A stretch of 64,000 nt of DNA, taken from contig CM054183.1 in assembly GCA_028829895.1 (NCBI GenBank), positions 72,511,071 to 72,575,070 of the forward strand, given 5' to 3'. The position numbers and the translations under genes are program-made. Source of the DNA: Sinotaia quadrata (Eukaryota; Mollusca; Gastropoda; Architaenioglossa; Viviparidae). Below the pieces are notes generated by a model. That model made no database searches. It worked only from the letters and a program-made list of their open reading frames with translations, and was not told the DNA's origin. Positions 61,101 through 64,000 of the stretch are shown here, piece by piece. Within the stretch, counting starts at the first letter, position 1, and each line of letters begins with the position of its first letter.

Positions 61101-61193
61101 CTCTAAGCACTTAGTAATCTCTTTCTGTAAGTGCATGGCTTCATACAGCAAGTTCTGCAGTTGTAAGTGGTACTGCTCAATCCTCTGCTTGGC
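17243..61193 (-). CDS. THOC5: THO complex subunit 5 (15 exons; N-terminus outside window)
   Basis: THOC5 is a nuclear coiled-coil subunit of the THO complex, the core of TREX, which couples transcription and splicing to mRNA export. Fifteen minus-strand exons total 1728 nt and stay in phase through every junction: 575 codons and a TAG at 17245-17243. Conserved blocks in family order (numbering from the first visible codon) are [20 protein letters not shown] (9-28), [48 protein letters not shown], an acidic [12 protein letters not shown] patch (about 190-201), a KRRRK nuclear-localisation-like run, [59 protein letters not shown], and [15 protein letters not shown] near the end. Human THOC5 is 683 residues, so about 115-120 N-terminal residues are missing to the right. 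Long introns contain several transposons. No frameshift or premature stop was seen. The identification rests on recognised family sequence. Confidence 0.95.
17307..19331. other. THOC5 intron (between visible exons 14 and 15)
   Basis: 2.0 kb of AT-rich intron with a short AT microsatellite near 17458-17471. No element recognised. Confidence 0.5.
19332..19516 (-). CDS. THOC5: THOC5 exon 14 of those visible
   Basis: 185 nt, residues about 494-555. It encodes [14 protein letters not shown] and [15 protein letters not shown], matching the EGEVNVCYKEL...[15 protein letters not shown] segment of human THOC5. The acceptor is ATTTTAG, the donor GTATGT, phase 2. Confidence 0.95.
19517..21610. other. 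THOC5 intron
   Basis: AT-rich intron. At about 21190-21480 there are degenerate short repeats with variants of AAAGCTGGAAAATCAAACC. No coding block recognised. Confidence 0.5.
21190..21480. repeat. Degenerate tandem repeat around GGAAAATCAAACC
   Basis: Several loosely spaced copies of (T)GGAAAATCAAACC with (T)TTGAATTAATATTA between them. An old array. Confidence 0.5.
21611..21726 (-). CDS. THOC5: THOC5 exon 13 of those visible
   Basis: 116 nt, residues about 455-493, encoding [19 protein letters not shown] and [18 protein letters not shown]. It matches the AAVVLNPGYSSIPPVF...W segment of vertebrate THOC5. The acceptor is ATATTTAG, the donor GTAAGA, and it ends in phase 0. Confidence 0.92.
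21727..22919. other. THOC5 intron
   Basis: 1.2 kb, AT-rich. A small open frame around 22315-22539 exists in both directions without any family resemblance. Nothing else seen. Confidence 0.5.
22920..23111 (-). CDS. THOC5: THOC5 exon 12 of those visible
   Basis: 192 nt, residues about 391-455, encoding [20 protein letters not shown] then [15 protein letters not shown] and FLAILERGS. It parallels the EHGIVPV...FPAKVVSRLVKW...MALIERGT stretch of human THOC5. The acceptor is ATTTCAG, the donor GTGAGT, phase 1. Confidence 0.95.
23270..23535. repeat. Minisatellite, about 47-bp period, 5-6 copies
   Basis: Units carry AACAAACCCACAATGATATC followed by CAGTAAGGACACAACAACAA. Copy length varies by loss of part of the unit. 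Confidence 0.9.
23800..24075. repeat. Degenerate minisatellite, about 75-80-bp period, 3 copies
   Basis: Copies share AAAGTTAATGAAGA.(T)AGAAAGATGG, CCAAAATGGC and GATGTCATATCCTT. Confidence 0.8.
24175..24266. repeat. Direct tandem duplication, 46 bp x 2
   Basis: Two essentially identical copies beginning GTATGCAACTTACAGCACAA. Confidence 0.95.
25325..25760 (-). pseudogene. Decayed coding-like stretch, family unknown
   Basis: The minus strand reads like degraded protein-coding DNA. From an ATG near 25759 it gives [17 protein letters not shown], a stop, then in the same frame a stretch containing [19 protein letters not shown] and a second stop. After a frame change it gives [20 protein letters not shown] followed by a further stop. 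Codon usage and composition differ from the surrounding intron. I do not recognise the family. It may be a retrocopy or transposon fragment; chance cannot be excluded. Confidence 0.35.
25743..25756. promoter_or_regulatory. Palindromic RFX X-box-like motif
   Basis: GTTGCCATGGCAAC is a perfect palindrome and fits the RFX X-box consensus RYYNYYATRRNRAC. It overlaps the start of the decayed coding-like stretch, so it may simply be old coding sequence. Confidence 0.3.
26335..26366. repeat. GCGT/GT tract
   Basis: An alternating purine-pyrimidine run of CGCGCGTGCGTGCG and GT units. Such runs can adopt Z-DNA. Confidence 0.85.
26607..26676 (-). repeat. Decayed copy of part of the neighbouring THOC5 exon
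   Basis: About 65 bp resembling the exon at 26855-27090. On the minus strand it gives [13 protein letters not shown] where the exon gives [13 protein letters not shown]. It then continues as a stop-interrupted version of the next residues. It has no splice sites of its own. Confidence 0.75.
26855..27090 (-). CDS. THOC5: THOC5 exon 11 of those visible
   Basis: 236 nt, the largest exon here, residues about 312-391. It encodes [16 protein letters not shown] and [20 protein letters not shown], matching the GHPYLWVQKLGGLHF...METTMKLLKTRVQSRL block of human THOC5. The acceptor is TATACAG, the donor GTTTGT, phase 1. Confidence 0.96.
27524..27625 (-). CDS. THOC5: THOC5 exon 10 of those visible
   Basis: 102 nt, residues about 278-312, encoding [20 protein letters not shown] and [14 protein letters not shown]. 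It matches DLLSPDSVLSCLYPGDHG...TPNPANQYQF of human THOC5. The acceptor is CTACCAG, the donor GTAGGT, phase 2. Confidence 0.96.
27690..27990. repeat. Degenerate tandem repeat, TTTACTCATATTTAT units
   Basis: About eight irregular copies of ATTTACTCATATTTATGCTG spaced by A-rich linkers. Confidence 0.75.
28062..28173 (-). CDS. THOC5: THOC5 exon 9 of those visible
   Basis: 112 nt, residues about 241-278, encoding [20 protein letters not shown] and [16 protein letters not shown]. It matches [20 protein letters not shown] of human THOC5. The acceptor is TTTGTAG, the donor GTGAGT, phase 2. The 5' two thirds of this exon plus its acceptor are repeated twice more just upstream. Confidence 0.93.
28174..28333 (-). 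repeat. Two decayed tandem copies of a THOC5 exon and its acceptor
   Basis: Two further copies of an about 80-bp unit. On the minus strand copy 2 gives GSLL, stop, [13 protein letters not shown], and copy 3 gives SSLL, stop, [12 protein letters not shown], against [18 protein letters not shown] in the real exon. The stop is at the same codon in both, so one derives from the other or they share an ancestor. The acceptor TTTGTAG is kept in copy 2 and is TTTGTGG in copy 3. Confidence 0.88.
28425..28640. repeat. Minisatellite, about 75-bp period, 3 copies
   Basis: Units share TGTGGAGGTGGTACAAATAC, AAGAACTATAACT and CAATCCTTTCA.TTATGCAG. Confidence 0.9.
30317..30330. promoter_or_regulatory. RFX X-box-like motif inside the transposon
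   Basis: GTTGCTATGGAAAC fits RYYNYYATRRNRAC exactly. It lies near the left end of the TTAA element. Function is unknown. Confidence 0.25.
30850..32054 (-). pseudogene. Broken Mutator-like (Kolobok-type) transposase
   Basis: The first frame (32054-31671) encodes about 127 residues beginning [18 protein letters not shown], a basic N-terminus. A frame change near 31680 leads into [16 protein letters not shown] with a second CTVCQE pair, together a likely zinc-binding CxxC...CxxC module. [20 protein letters not shown] and [16 protein letters not shown] follow, then a stop at 31240. Traces of the C-terminal part continue with stops to about 30850. This layout resembles the Mutator-like transposase family common in molluscs and cnidarians. 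Given the frameshift, stops and short length it is non-functional. Confidence 0.7.
32869..32968 (-). CDS. THOC5: THOC5 exon 8 of those visible
   Basis: 100 nt, residues about 208-241, encoding [20 protein letters not shown] and [13 protein letters not shown]. It matches [20 protein letters not shown] and HPLSVMLDLKCK of human THOC5. KRRRK is a likely nuclear localisation signal. The acceptor is GCATCTAG, the donor GTGAGA, phase 1. Confidence 0.96.
32969..33871. other. THOC5 intron
   Basis: AT-rich intron with a degenerate minisatellite at about 33160-33420 and nothing else recognisable. Confidence 0.55.
33160..33420. repeat. Degenerate minisatellite, about 58-bp period, 4-5 copies
   Basis: Copies share TTATTTAAAGTCAAAATACTGGCAT, ATCACATATTTT and ACTTGCTTATTCA. 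Confidence 0.85.
33872..33924 (-). CDS. THOC5: THOC5 exon 7 of those visible
   Basis: 53 nt encoding [18 protein letters not shown], the acidic linker that corresponds to DDESDSDAEEEQ in human THOC5. The acceptor is TTGTAG, the donor GTAAGT, phase 0 out. Confidence 0.93.
34786..34793. repeat. hAT target site duplication, left copy
   Basis: CTTTACGC, identical to 37622-37629. Eight base pairs is the hAT size. Confidence 0.95.
34861..35790 (+). repeat. Tandem duplication of the hAT 5' region with a 346-bp insert
   Basis: Copy A (34861-35163) repeats the leader and the first part of the transposase frame in diverged, broken form. Copy B (35164 onward) has the open frame. In copy B a 346-bp AT-rich segment (35225-35570) sits between CAG and TAATAGTGACTGTTAG, where copy A has these joined directly. 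Confidence 0.8.
35628..37435 (+). pseudogene. hAT transposase with a single frameshift
   Basis: hAT transposases excise and reinsert the element by cut-and-paste. The frame opens [10 protein letters not shown] at 35628. A BED-like zinc finger follows (CLLC with H/H in [10 protein letters not shown], residues about 35-60). Next comes the first catalytic region [18 protein letters not shown], then [18 protein letters not shown] frame change lies near 36560-36575, where the first frame stops. The second frame carries [20 protein letters not shown] and the C-terminal dimerisation block [19 protein letters not shown], and ends at 37435. Together that is about 600 residues, the usual hAT length. 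It resembles the Charlie-like family that gave rise to the GTF2IRD2 and EPM2AIP1/ZBED-type proteins. I recognise the family from motifs; the subfamily is inference. Confidence 0.93.
37622..37629. repeat. hAT target site duplication, right copy
   Basis: CTTTACGC, identical to the left copy. Confidence 0.95.
39205..39279 (-). CDS. THOC5: THOC5 exon 6 of those visible
   Basis: 75 nt encoding [20 protein letters not shown] and DVEEP. It matches DKTLSVAIEGSVDEAKAL of human THOC5. The acceptor is TTGTGCAG, the donor GTAATC, phase 1. Confidence 0.93.
39280..39946. other. THOC5 intron containing a 137-bp direct duplication
   Basis: AT-rich intron of 667 bp. The recent duplication at 39458-39731 accounts for almost half of it. 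Confidence 0.6.
39458..39731. repeat. Perfect-looking tandem duplication, 137 bp x 2
   Basis: Two copies starting TACTCTTCAGAAAAGTTTTA at 39458 and 39595 that I read as identical throughout. A very recent event or a collapsed/expanded assembly feature. Confidence 0.95.
39947..40079 (-). CDS. THOC5: THOC5 exon 5 of those visible
   Basis: 133 nt, residues about 121-165, encoding [20 protein letters not shown] and [16 protein letters not shown]. It matches the [20 protein letters not shown] and PLYVLFVQATAYGQAC of human THOC5. The acceptor is TTTATAG. The donor GTG|GTCAGA is weak, but the frame and the family alignment require it. Its acceptor end is repeated in an upstream array. Confidence 0.95.
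40054..41264 (-). repeat. Tandem array derived from a THOC5 exon start and its acceptor
   Basis: About eight units of about 50 bp with the form GTAGTTCTGCACTGGCTTAG, TGGCC, TA(C/T)AAAAACAAAC, AAGTGCATCCATAA. Unit 1 is the real exon edge (exon to 40079 plus upstream intron). Further units run from about 40101 to 41264 with increasing then decreasing similarity. The hAT MITE at 40144-40936 splits unit 2, so the array is older than the MITE. Confidence 0.85.
40144..40936. mobile_element. Non-autonomous hAT element (MITE), 793 bp
   Basis: The left end is TAGTGGTGCCAATGGGTACC and the right end, inverted, is TAGGGCTGTCAAT (10 of 13 match, the TAGNGNTG hAT terminus). Both sides carry the 8-bp duplication CAAACAAG (40136-40143 and 40937-40944). 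GGGTACCC motifs lie near both ends. There is no transposase frame. It is inserted inside the exon-derived array. Confidence 0.88.
41265..41640. mobile_element. hAT-like element fragment, left end only
   Basis: It begins CAGGTTCCCAAATCATGGCC, followed by GCGGC...GTGGCCC and GCCCGCGAGGCC, like the terminal and subterminal sequence of some hAT elements. I find no matching right end. Probably truncated. Confidence 0.45.
42700..42965. repeat. Minisatellite, 63 bp x about 4
   Basis: Units read AGAAGTCAAAACTAATAAGT, CATGGGAGACCAA(A/G)AACTGA, ATACCATCATGA(A/G)TCTT. The 63-bp period is a multiple of three, which keeps one frame open by chance. Confidence 0.95.
43226..43320 (-). repeat. Duplicated THOC5 donor site region
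   Basis: GCAAGAATATATTTACCT(T/C)AAGTA occurs at about 43235 and again at about 43287. The second is the real exon edge with its GTAAAT donor; the first is a copy about 52 bp into the intron with the same donor sequence. Confidence 0.8.
43303..43417 (-). CDS. THOC5: THOC5 exon 4 of those visible
   Basis: 115 nt, residues about 82-120, encoding [20 protein letters not shown] then [18 protein letters not shown]. It matches the [25 protein letters not shown] of human THOC5, a coiled-coil part. The acceptor is TTTTTAG, the donor GTAAAT, phase 0 out. Confidence 0.96.
45690..45860. repeat. Purine tandem repeat, GAAGAGAAGATGAGAAACGA
   Basis: About five irregular copies of a 30-40-bp unit, all purine except for T in GATG and C in ACG. 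Confidence 0.85.
46030..46185. repeat. Tandem repeat, GAGCCCAGCACAAGA units
   Basis: Copies of TGTGAGCCCAGCACAAGAAG and later ATGAGCAGAGAACAAGGAGA variants, about 40-bp period. Confidence 0.8.
46950..47245. repeat. Minisatellite, about 32-bp period, about 9 copies
   Basis: Units read CTATGGATATGGTACTTAGT, GCTAATGCTAA with point and length variation. Confidence 0.93.
47860..48060. repeat. Minisatellite, about 53-bp period, 4 copies
   Basis: Units share AAATACTGCATA(C/A)(G/A)AAATC, AGTGAACAATATC and AGGCAGT(C/T). Confidence 0.9.
48290..48405. repeat. Tandem duplication, about 65 bp x 2
   Basis: TTTGATCACTGTTTCAAA(T/C)CTATTGTACTTATAATTTT recurs twice, with a third shorter relative before it. 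Confidence 0.85.
49721..49791 (-). CDS. THOC5: THOC5 exon 3 of those visible
   Basis: 71 nt, residues about 59-82, encoding [20 protein letters not shown] and QRK. It matches [22 protein letters not shown] of human THOC5. The acceptor is GTGTTAG, the donor GTATCT, phase 2. Confidence 0.96.
49908..49934. repeat. (CA)n microsatellite
   Basis: A CA run of about 26 bp. Confidence 0.95.
50140..52085 (+). mobile_element. Decayed non-LTR retrotransposon (LINE) lacking the RT core
   Basis: From about 51079 the plus strand encodes [20 protein letters not shown] and [16 protein letters not shown], as in the coiled N-terminal region before the reverse transcriptase in a LINE family frequent in molluscs and cnidarians. 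This runs straight into [20 protein letters not shown], the zinc-knuckle-like region that normally lies after the RT domain. Further frames give [12 protein letters not shown] and [12 protein letters not shown] near 51515-51600, typical of the C-terminus. The RT core is deleted. The head (about 50147-50245) has tRNA promoter-like A and B boxes, TAGTCCAGTGG and ACTTCAAATC; the tail near 52015 has GTTCAAGTCC on the minus strand. Confidence 0.7.
50612..50702. repeat. Tandem duplication, about 44 bp x 2
   Basis: TATATCTCTGGAACTAAGCA and the following bases are repeated back to back inside the LINE remnant. Confidence 0.92.
52740..54300. repeat. Long interspersed repeat copy 2 (LTR-like)
   Basis: Homologous to 34060-37800 without the hAT. 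The TG...CA core is about 52774-53521 (748 bp) with TGTTATATAA at its left and CATTACA at its right. It contains CCAATGG, AATAAATACTGTTGCAGGAA and TTACAGGGAA as in copy 1. About 700 bp of sequence absent from copy 1 separates the core from the shared right flank TTCTCATCACTTG near 54242. Confidence 0.6.
54596..54945. repeat. Minisatellite, about 35-45-bp period, about 9 copies
   Basis: Units read AGTTCACTAG(CC)TTGATTTTATC, ATTCATTTG(A/G)TC. One plus-strand frame stays open through the array by chance of the 39-bp variant. Confidence 0.95.
55104..55179 (-). CDS. THOC5: THOC5 exon 2 of those visible
   Basis: 76 nt, residues about 33-58, encoding [20 protein letters not shown] and SISRP. It matches [19 protein letters not shown] of human THOC5. 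The acceptor is TTTTCAG, the donor GTGAGT, phase 0 out. Confidence 0.96.
58030..58107. repeat. (GT)n microsatellite, long
   Basis: About 38 GT units, followed by (TA)5. The longest simple repeat in the window; length is likely polymorphic. Confidence 0.97.
59060..59485. repeat. Minisatellite, about 41-bp period, about 10 copies
   Basis: Units read TTTACATGTACTGATTATAG, TCCTTAACAAACTG(C/G)(A/T)G(T/C)(G). Copies are contiguous without spacers. The last unit runs into the end of the piggyBac remnant. Confidence 0.95.
59600..60620 (-). pseudogene. Decayed piggyBac-family transposase
   Basis: On the minus strand, frames near 60590-60555 give [10 protein letters not shown], an acidic N-terminus. 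60103-59774 gives [14 protein letters not shown], then [20 protein letters not shown] and EYTNKNANF. This is the hallmark (P.DFF.LFFT...I..TN.YA) of piggyBac-derived proteins (DDE_Tnp_1_7). Stops follow, then [16 protein letters not shown] near 59626, like the SIDE.M segment that carries a catalytic aspartate. Multiple stops and frame changes show it is inactive. No terminal repeats or TTAA pair were located. Confidence 0.75.
61096..61193 (-). CDS. THOC5: THOC5 exon 1 of those visible (not the first exon)
   Basis: 98 nt encoding [20 protein letters not shown] then [13 protein letters not shown]. It matches [20 protein letters not shown] and [13 protein letters not shown] of human THOC5. The acceptor is GTGTACAG, the donor GTGAGT. 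It enters in phase 0, so an upstream exon encoding the N-terminal part must lie beyond the window. Confidence 0.97.
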
Positions 61194-64000
61194 CTGTACA
61201 CAAAGGATAAACACATTACTGTAGCTAATTGTAATGTAAAGAAATAAAAACAACTCCTAAAGTACAGTAGAAAATAGGAAACAAATTATCCAGACTGTTT
61301 ACCATGAACAAACACTATGAGAAGTAGTTTGTAAATATTTAAGAATTTGGGCCTTATGAAGTCAGAAGAGCAAGGTGGAAGGAAATGAAGTCATACAAGA
61401 GAAAAATAAGTAAAAAGGATATAGTCAAAACAAACATGTAAATGATTTTAAGTACAGACACTCCCCAACTTACATAATATGTGATTTACACAAACTCATA
61501 CTGAATGCAATCTTTCATAAGATTTTTCATGCATGTATTAATCCTTTCTCTCATGATCAGTTTTTTTTCAATCTTTCATTATCAAAGTAACTTACACTAA
61601 TAACTACTTCATAGCATTCATTATAAAAAAAGAACACAATATCTAACACTCAACATAGCATGTAATCTAAAGGATGTTAATAATAGGTGGGTTGGGTCAA
61701 ATTCCAACAAATTAAAGACTGATTTATGCAAAGGCTTATGGAACAGAATTTATTTAAGTTAGGAGTATTCAAACTGGAATATATATAGTGTATAAATAAA
61801 ATACTATTTCATTCTTCAGGAATCATAGCTTAACTAGCTCTCAGTCTTGTAAAAAATGGAAACTGATTGCAACTGACTTTGTTGAAACTTTTTTAATTTA
61901 TGCAAGATTAAGACAATTTAAGAGTTGGATAACCACTGTTTTATTAAATGTGTGCACCTGTATGTAGATGGAAAGGAGTGATTACATCCTTCCTGACTTG
62001 TCAATTCAGTTAACTAGCCTGAAGCTGTATGTTAACCACAGGCTGATAGCTCCACCTATCTATTCCATGGATACATTAGGCAGACGAAAAACTAAAGTAT
62101 CATCCAGGAAAAAACTTTAATATATGTAGTCTAAGAATGAAATCCAATATACTCTTAAACTCTTAAGTTCCAAAATGTCAAACAAACAAAAATTATCTTT
62201 TTTTAAAAAACAACAACAAAACCTTTAAAAATTACTTTATTATCATTACACAGATAATTGTAAGAGAGTTTATCTGTACTATAAATTATAATGTTAAGTT
62301 TATGACTTTACTGAATAAACAAAACATTTTTCCCTTGTCATGAAACTGGCAAAACTTGAACTTATAAGATAATGCATGAGTGAGTGTGACAATATTAAGA
62401 TTGTGTTGTGAACTATAATCCAATATAACCCAATGAATGGCTAGCACCTGTGTGTACATATTATCAAAGACTTCACAGACTGTTGTTGAATAAATTGCTG
62501 ATTTTGATTCCAATCAATTCTCTCATATATTAATTATTTATAAAGAGTATAAAGATTTATATCTATGATGGGGGCTATAGAAATTAAATATTTAATTAAA
62601 ACATGAATAATTAAATCCTTGAACACTTTACTTTGTGAGTGCATGATAGTGGAAGGGGTGGCAGTTAGGATATTTCAAAATATAGGAGTAATAACCTTGC
62701 ATACAATAATTTACTCATAGAGCTAATTACACTTTGCTTCGTAAAAAATTGTTATTCTCGTGTATGTTTGATTATCCAAACTATGGATTGTGTTGCTTAG
62801 AAGACTTAATGTTGTTGTTGTTGATAGAGGTGAGCTTGTTGTCGCTGTTCACAGTGCCTCTTTTCAAAGACTGTCAGCTCATGACAGGAATAAGGTATGC
62901 ATTTTAGAGTGAACACAAGAATCAAAAGAAGAAAGAAGGCCAGCATTTTCAGGAACATGCAAAAACCTTCTCATCTATGCAGAGTTAAATCCTTCTATAT
63001 GTGCGGGAACAGTGCATCTATCAGTGTGTGGGTCAATCAGCAACATGTATATGAATGACTCTGGATCAGCTACAAGTTATCTCACATCAATGAATGCAAA
63101 TGTCCATATAAGAGCATCCTGTATCCTGTCACCCTTCTGTACATTTCCAATGCCCATACATGATCAATGAACTTGATCTCAATCCTTTATTGCATGCAGC
63201 ACATGTGGGTATGGCAGATTGCATAATCAGCTATGCAGCGGTCAGCCGTAGCTAGTTTTCAATTACAAATTATTAATATAGAAAAAGAAATAATAGAAAC
63301 ACATAGAGCATAATCTGCCCCATGATATGACCATCATACATTCTCATTATTGTAGGTCAGTGCTCTTACAACTTCAGGATGTTATTTTCTGGCACTGAAA
63401 CCAGCAATGAGTTGTGTGGCAATTCATGAGGATAATTAAAATGAGAAAAACATGTGTCATTGGACTGCAGTTGAAGTCTGTTCATAAAGTTTGAAAGTAT
63501 TTGTGATGGCAAAATTTATTAAAAACAAATTTCAGACATTTTTGCTATTCCATCACAATCATACTTCAGTCTCTTCTGATCATGAATGTCCACCCCCAAC
63601 CCAAATCAAAGAACTACAGTAACAGGTTGATGAGTACCATTGGGTTCAATGTGTCAGTGAGTTTGATTGCAGGGAGATTGGGTCATTGAAGGTTGACAGG
63701 AAGGCCGCTTGCTTTTTATCCTGCCACAGCACTGCAGTCAGATTATTGTCTCAGAATTTTGCTTTCACCTTATTGTAGATTTGGTACCCATTTCAGCTCC
63801 TGCAGAAAATCTTTTCTCTGCCATCTGAAAGTTCCAGGAGCATACTGCCCTCTCTTGAACAAATAACTCTTCCATAAGTTTTAGAGATGTAAAAAATTGT
63901 AGAAAAAATAACTTTGTGTGTAGTTCTGCTGACAGCTTTGTGACAACCTAATGACAAAGTCCATTTGGCATTGACTGGGGTTCTTCATGGCTGAGGTAAA
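61194..64000. other. THOC5 upstream intron (right edge)
   Basis: I searched the minus strand for the N-terminal THOC5 exons and found none. 61200-62800 is AT-rich with nothing recognisable. 62820-63850 is richer in G+C and may be an old transposon or pseudogene; on the minus strand one frame contains LVADPESFIYMLLIDPHTDR between stops. Confidence 0.5.

Noticed and set aside
61194..64000. Search for N-terminal THOC5 exons
   Set aside because: No segment resembling the family N-terminus was found, so they are assumed to lie beyond the window.
1..64000. tRNA, rRNA or other structural RNA genes
   Set aside because: Only tRNA-like A/B boxes within the LINE remnant were seen; no full cloverleaf or rRNA segment was recognised.

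Overview
This is an AT-rich, intron-rich animal nuclear sequence with no sign of prokaryotic gene organisation. Two protein-coding genes lie head-to-tail on the minus strand. Long introns, many minisatellites, CA/GT microsatellites and several DNA transposons point to an invertebrate, probably a lophotrochozoan such as a mollusc. The taxon is inferred from genome style only.

Right to left along transcription, the first gene is THOC5 (THO subcomplex of TREX, mRNA processing and export). Fifteen exons run from 61193 down to the stop codon at 17243-17245. They join in one consistent reading frame of 1728 nt (575 codons plus stop). Only the N-terminal part, roughly 115-120 residues by comparison with vertebrate THOC5, lies beyond the right edge. 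About 4.9 kb downstream is the start of PRODH (mitochondrial proline dehydrogenase). Seven exons (12363 to 1564, 350 codons, in phase) give the transit peptide and the N-terminal half; the catalytic barrel continues beyond the left edge. The 12.4-17.2 kb intergenic region holds a GC-rich patch with four TGACG-type sites and a run of five unrelated minisatellite arrays.

The introns hold several mobile elements. These are a nearly intact hAT element (34794-37621, perfect 8-bp target duplication, one frameshift in the transposase) and a TTAA-flanked element with a broken Mutator-like/Kolobok-type transposase (30192-32537). There is also a 793-bp non-autonomous hAT MITE (40144-40936), a decayed piggyBac transposase (about 59600-60620) and a LINE fragment without its reverse-transcriptase core (about 50140-52085). 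A paired long repeat family occurs at about 34.06-37.8 kb and 52.74-54.3 kb, and a further transposon-like island lies at 44.4-46.7 kb.

The most unusual signal is that at least six THOC5 exons are accompanied by degenerate local copies of their own exon ends and splice sites ('exon shadows'). In two cases these form short tandem arrays: three copies of the exon at 28062-28173, and about eight copies of the acceptor region of the exon at 39947-40079, with the hAT MITE inserted inside that array. Local tandem duplication therefore seems to have repeatedly captured exon edges in this gene.
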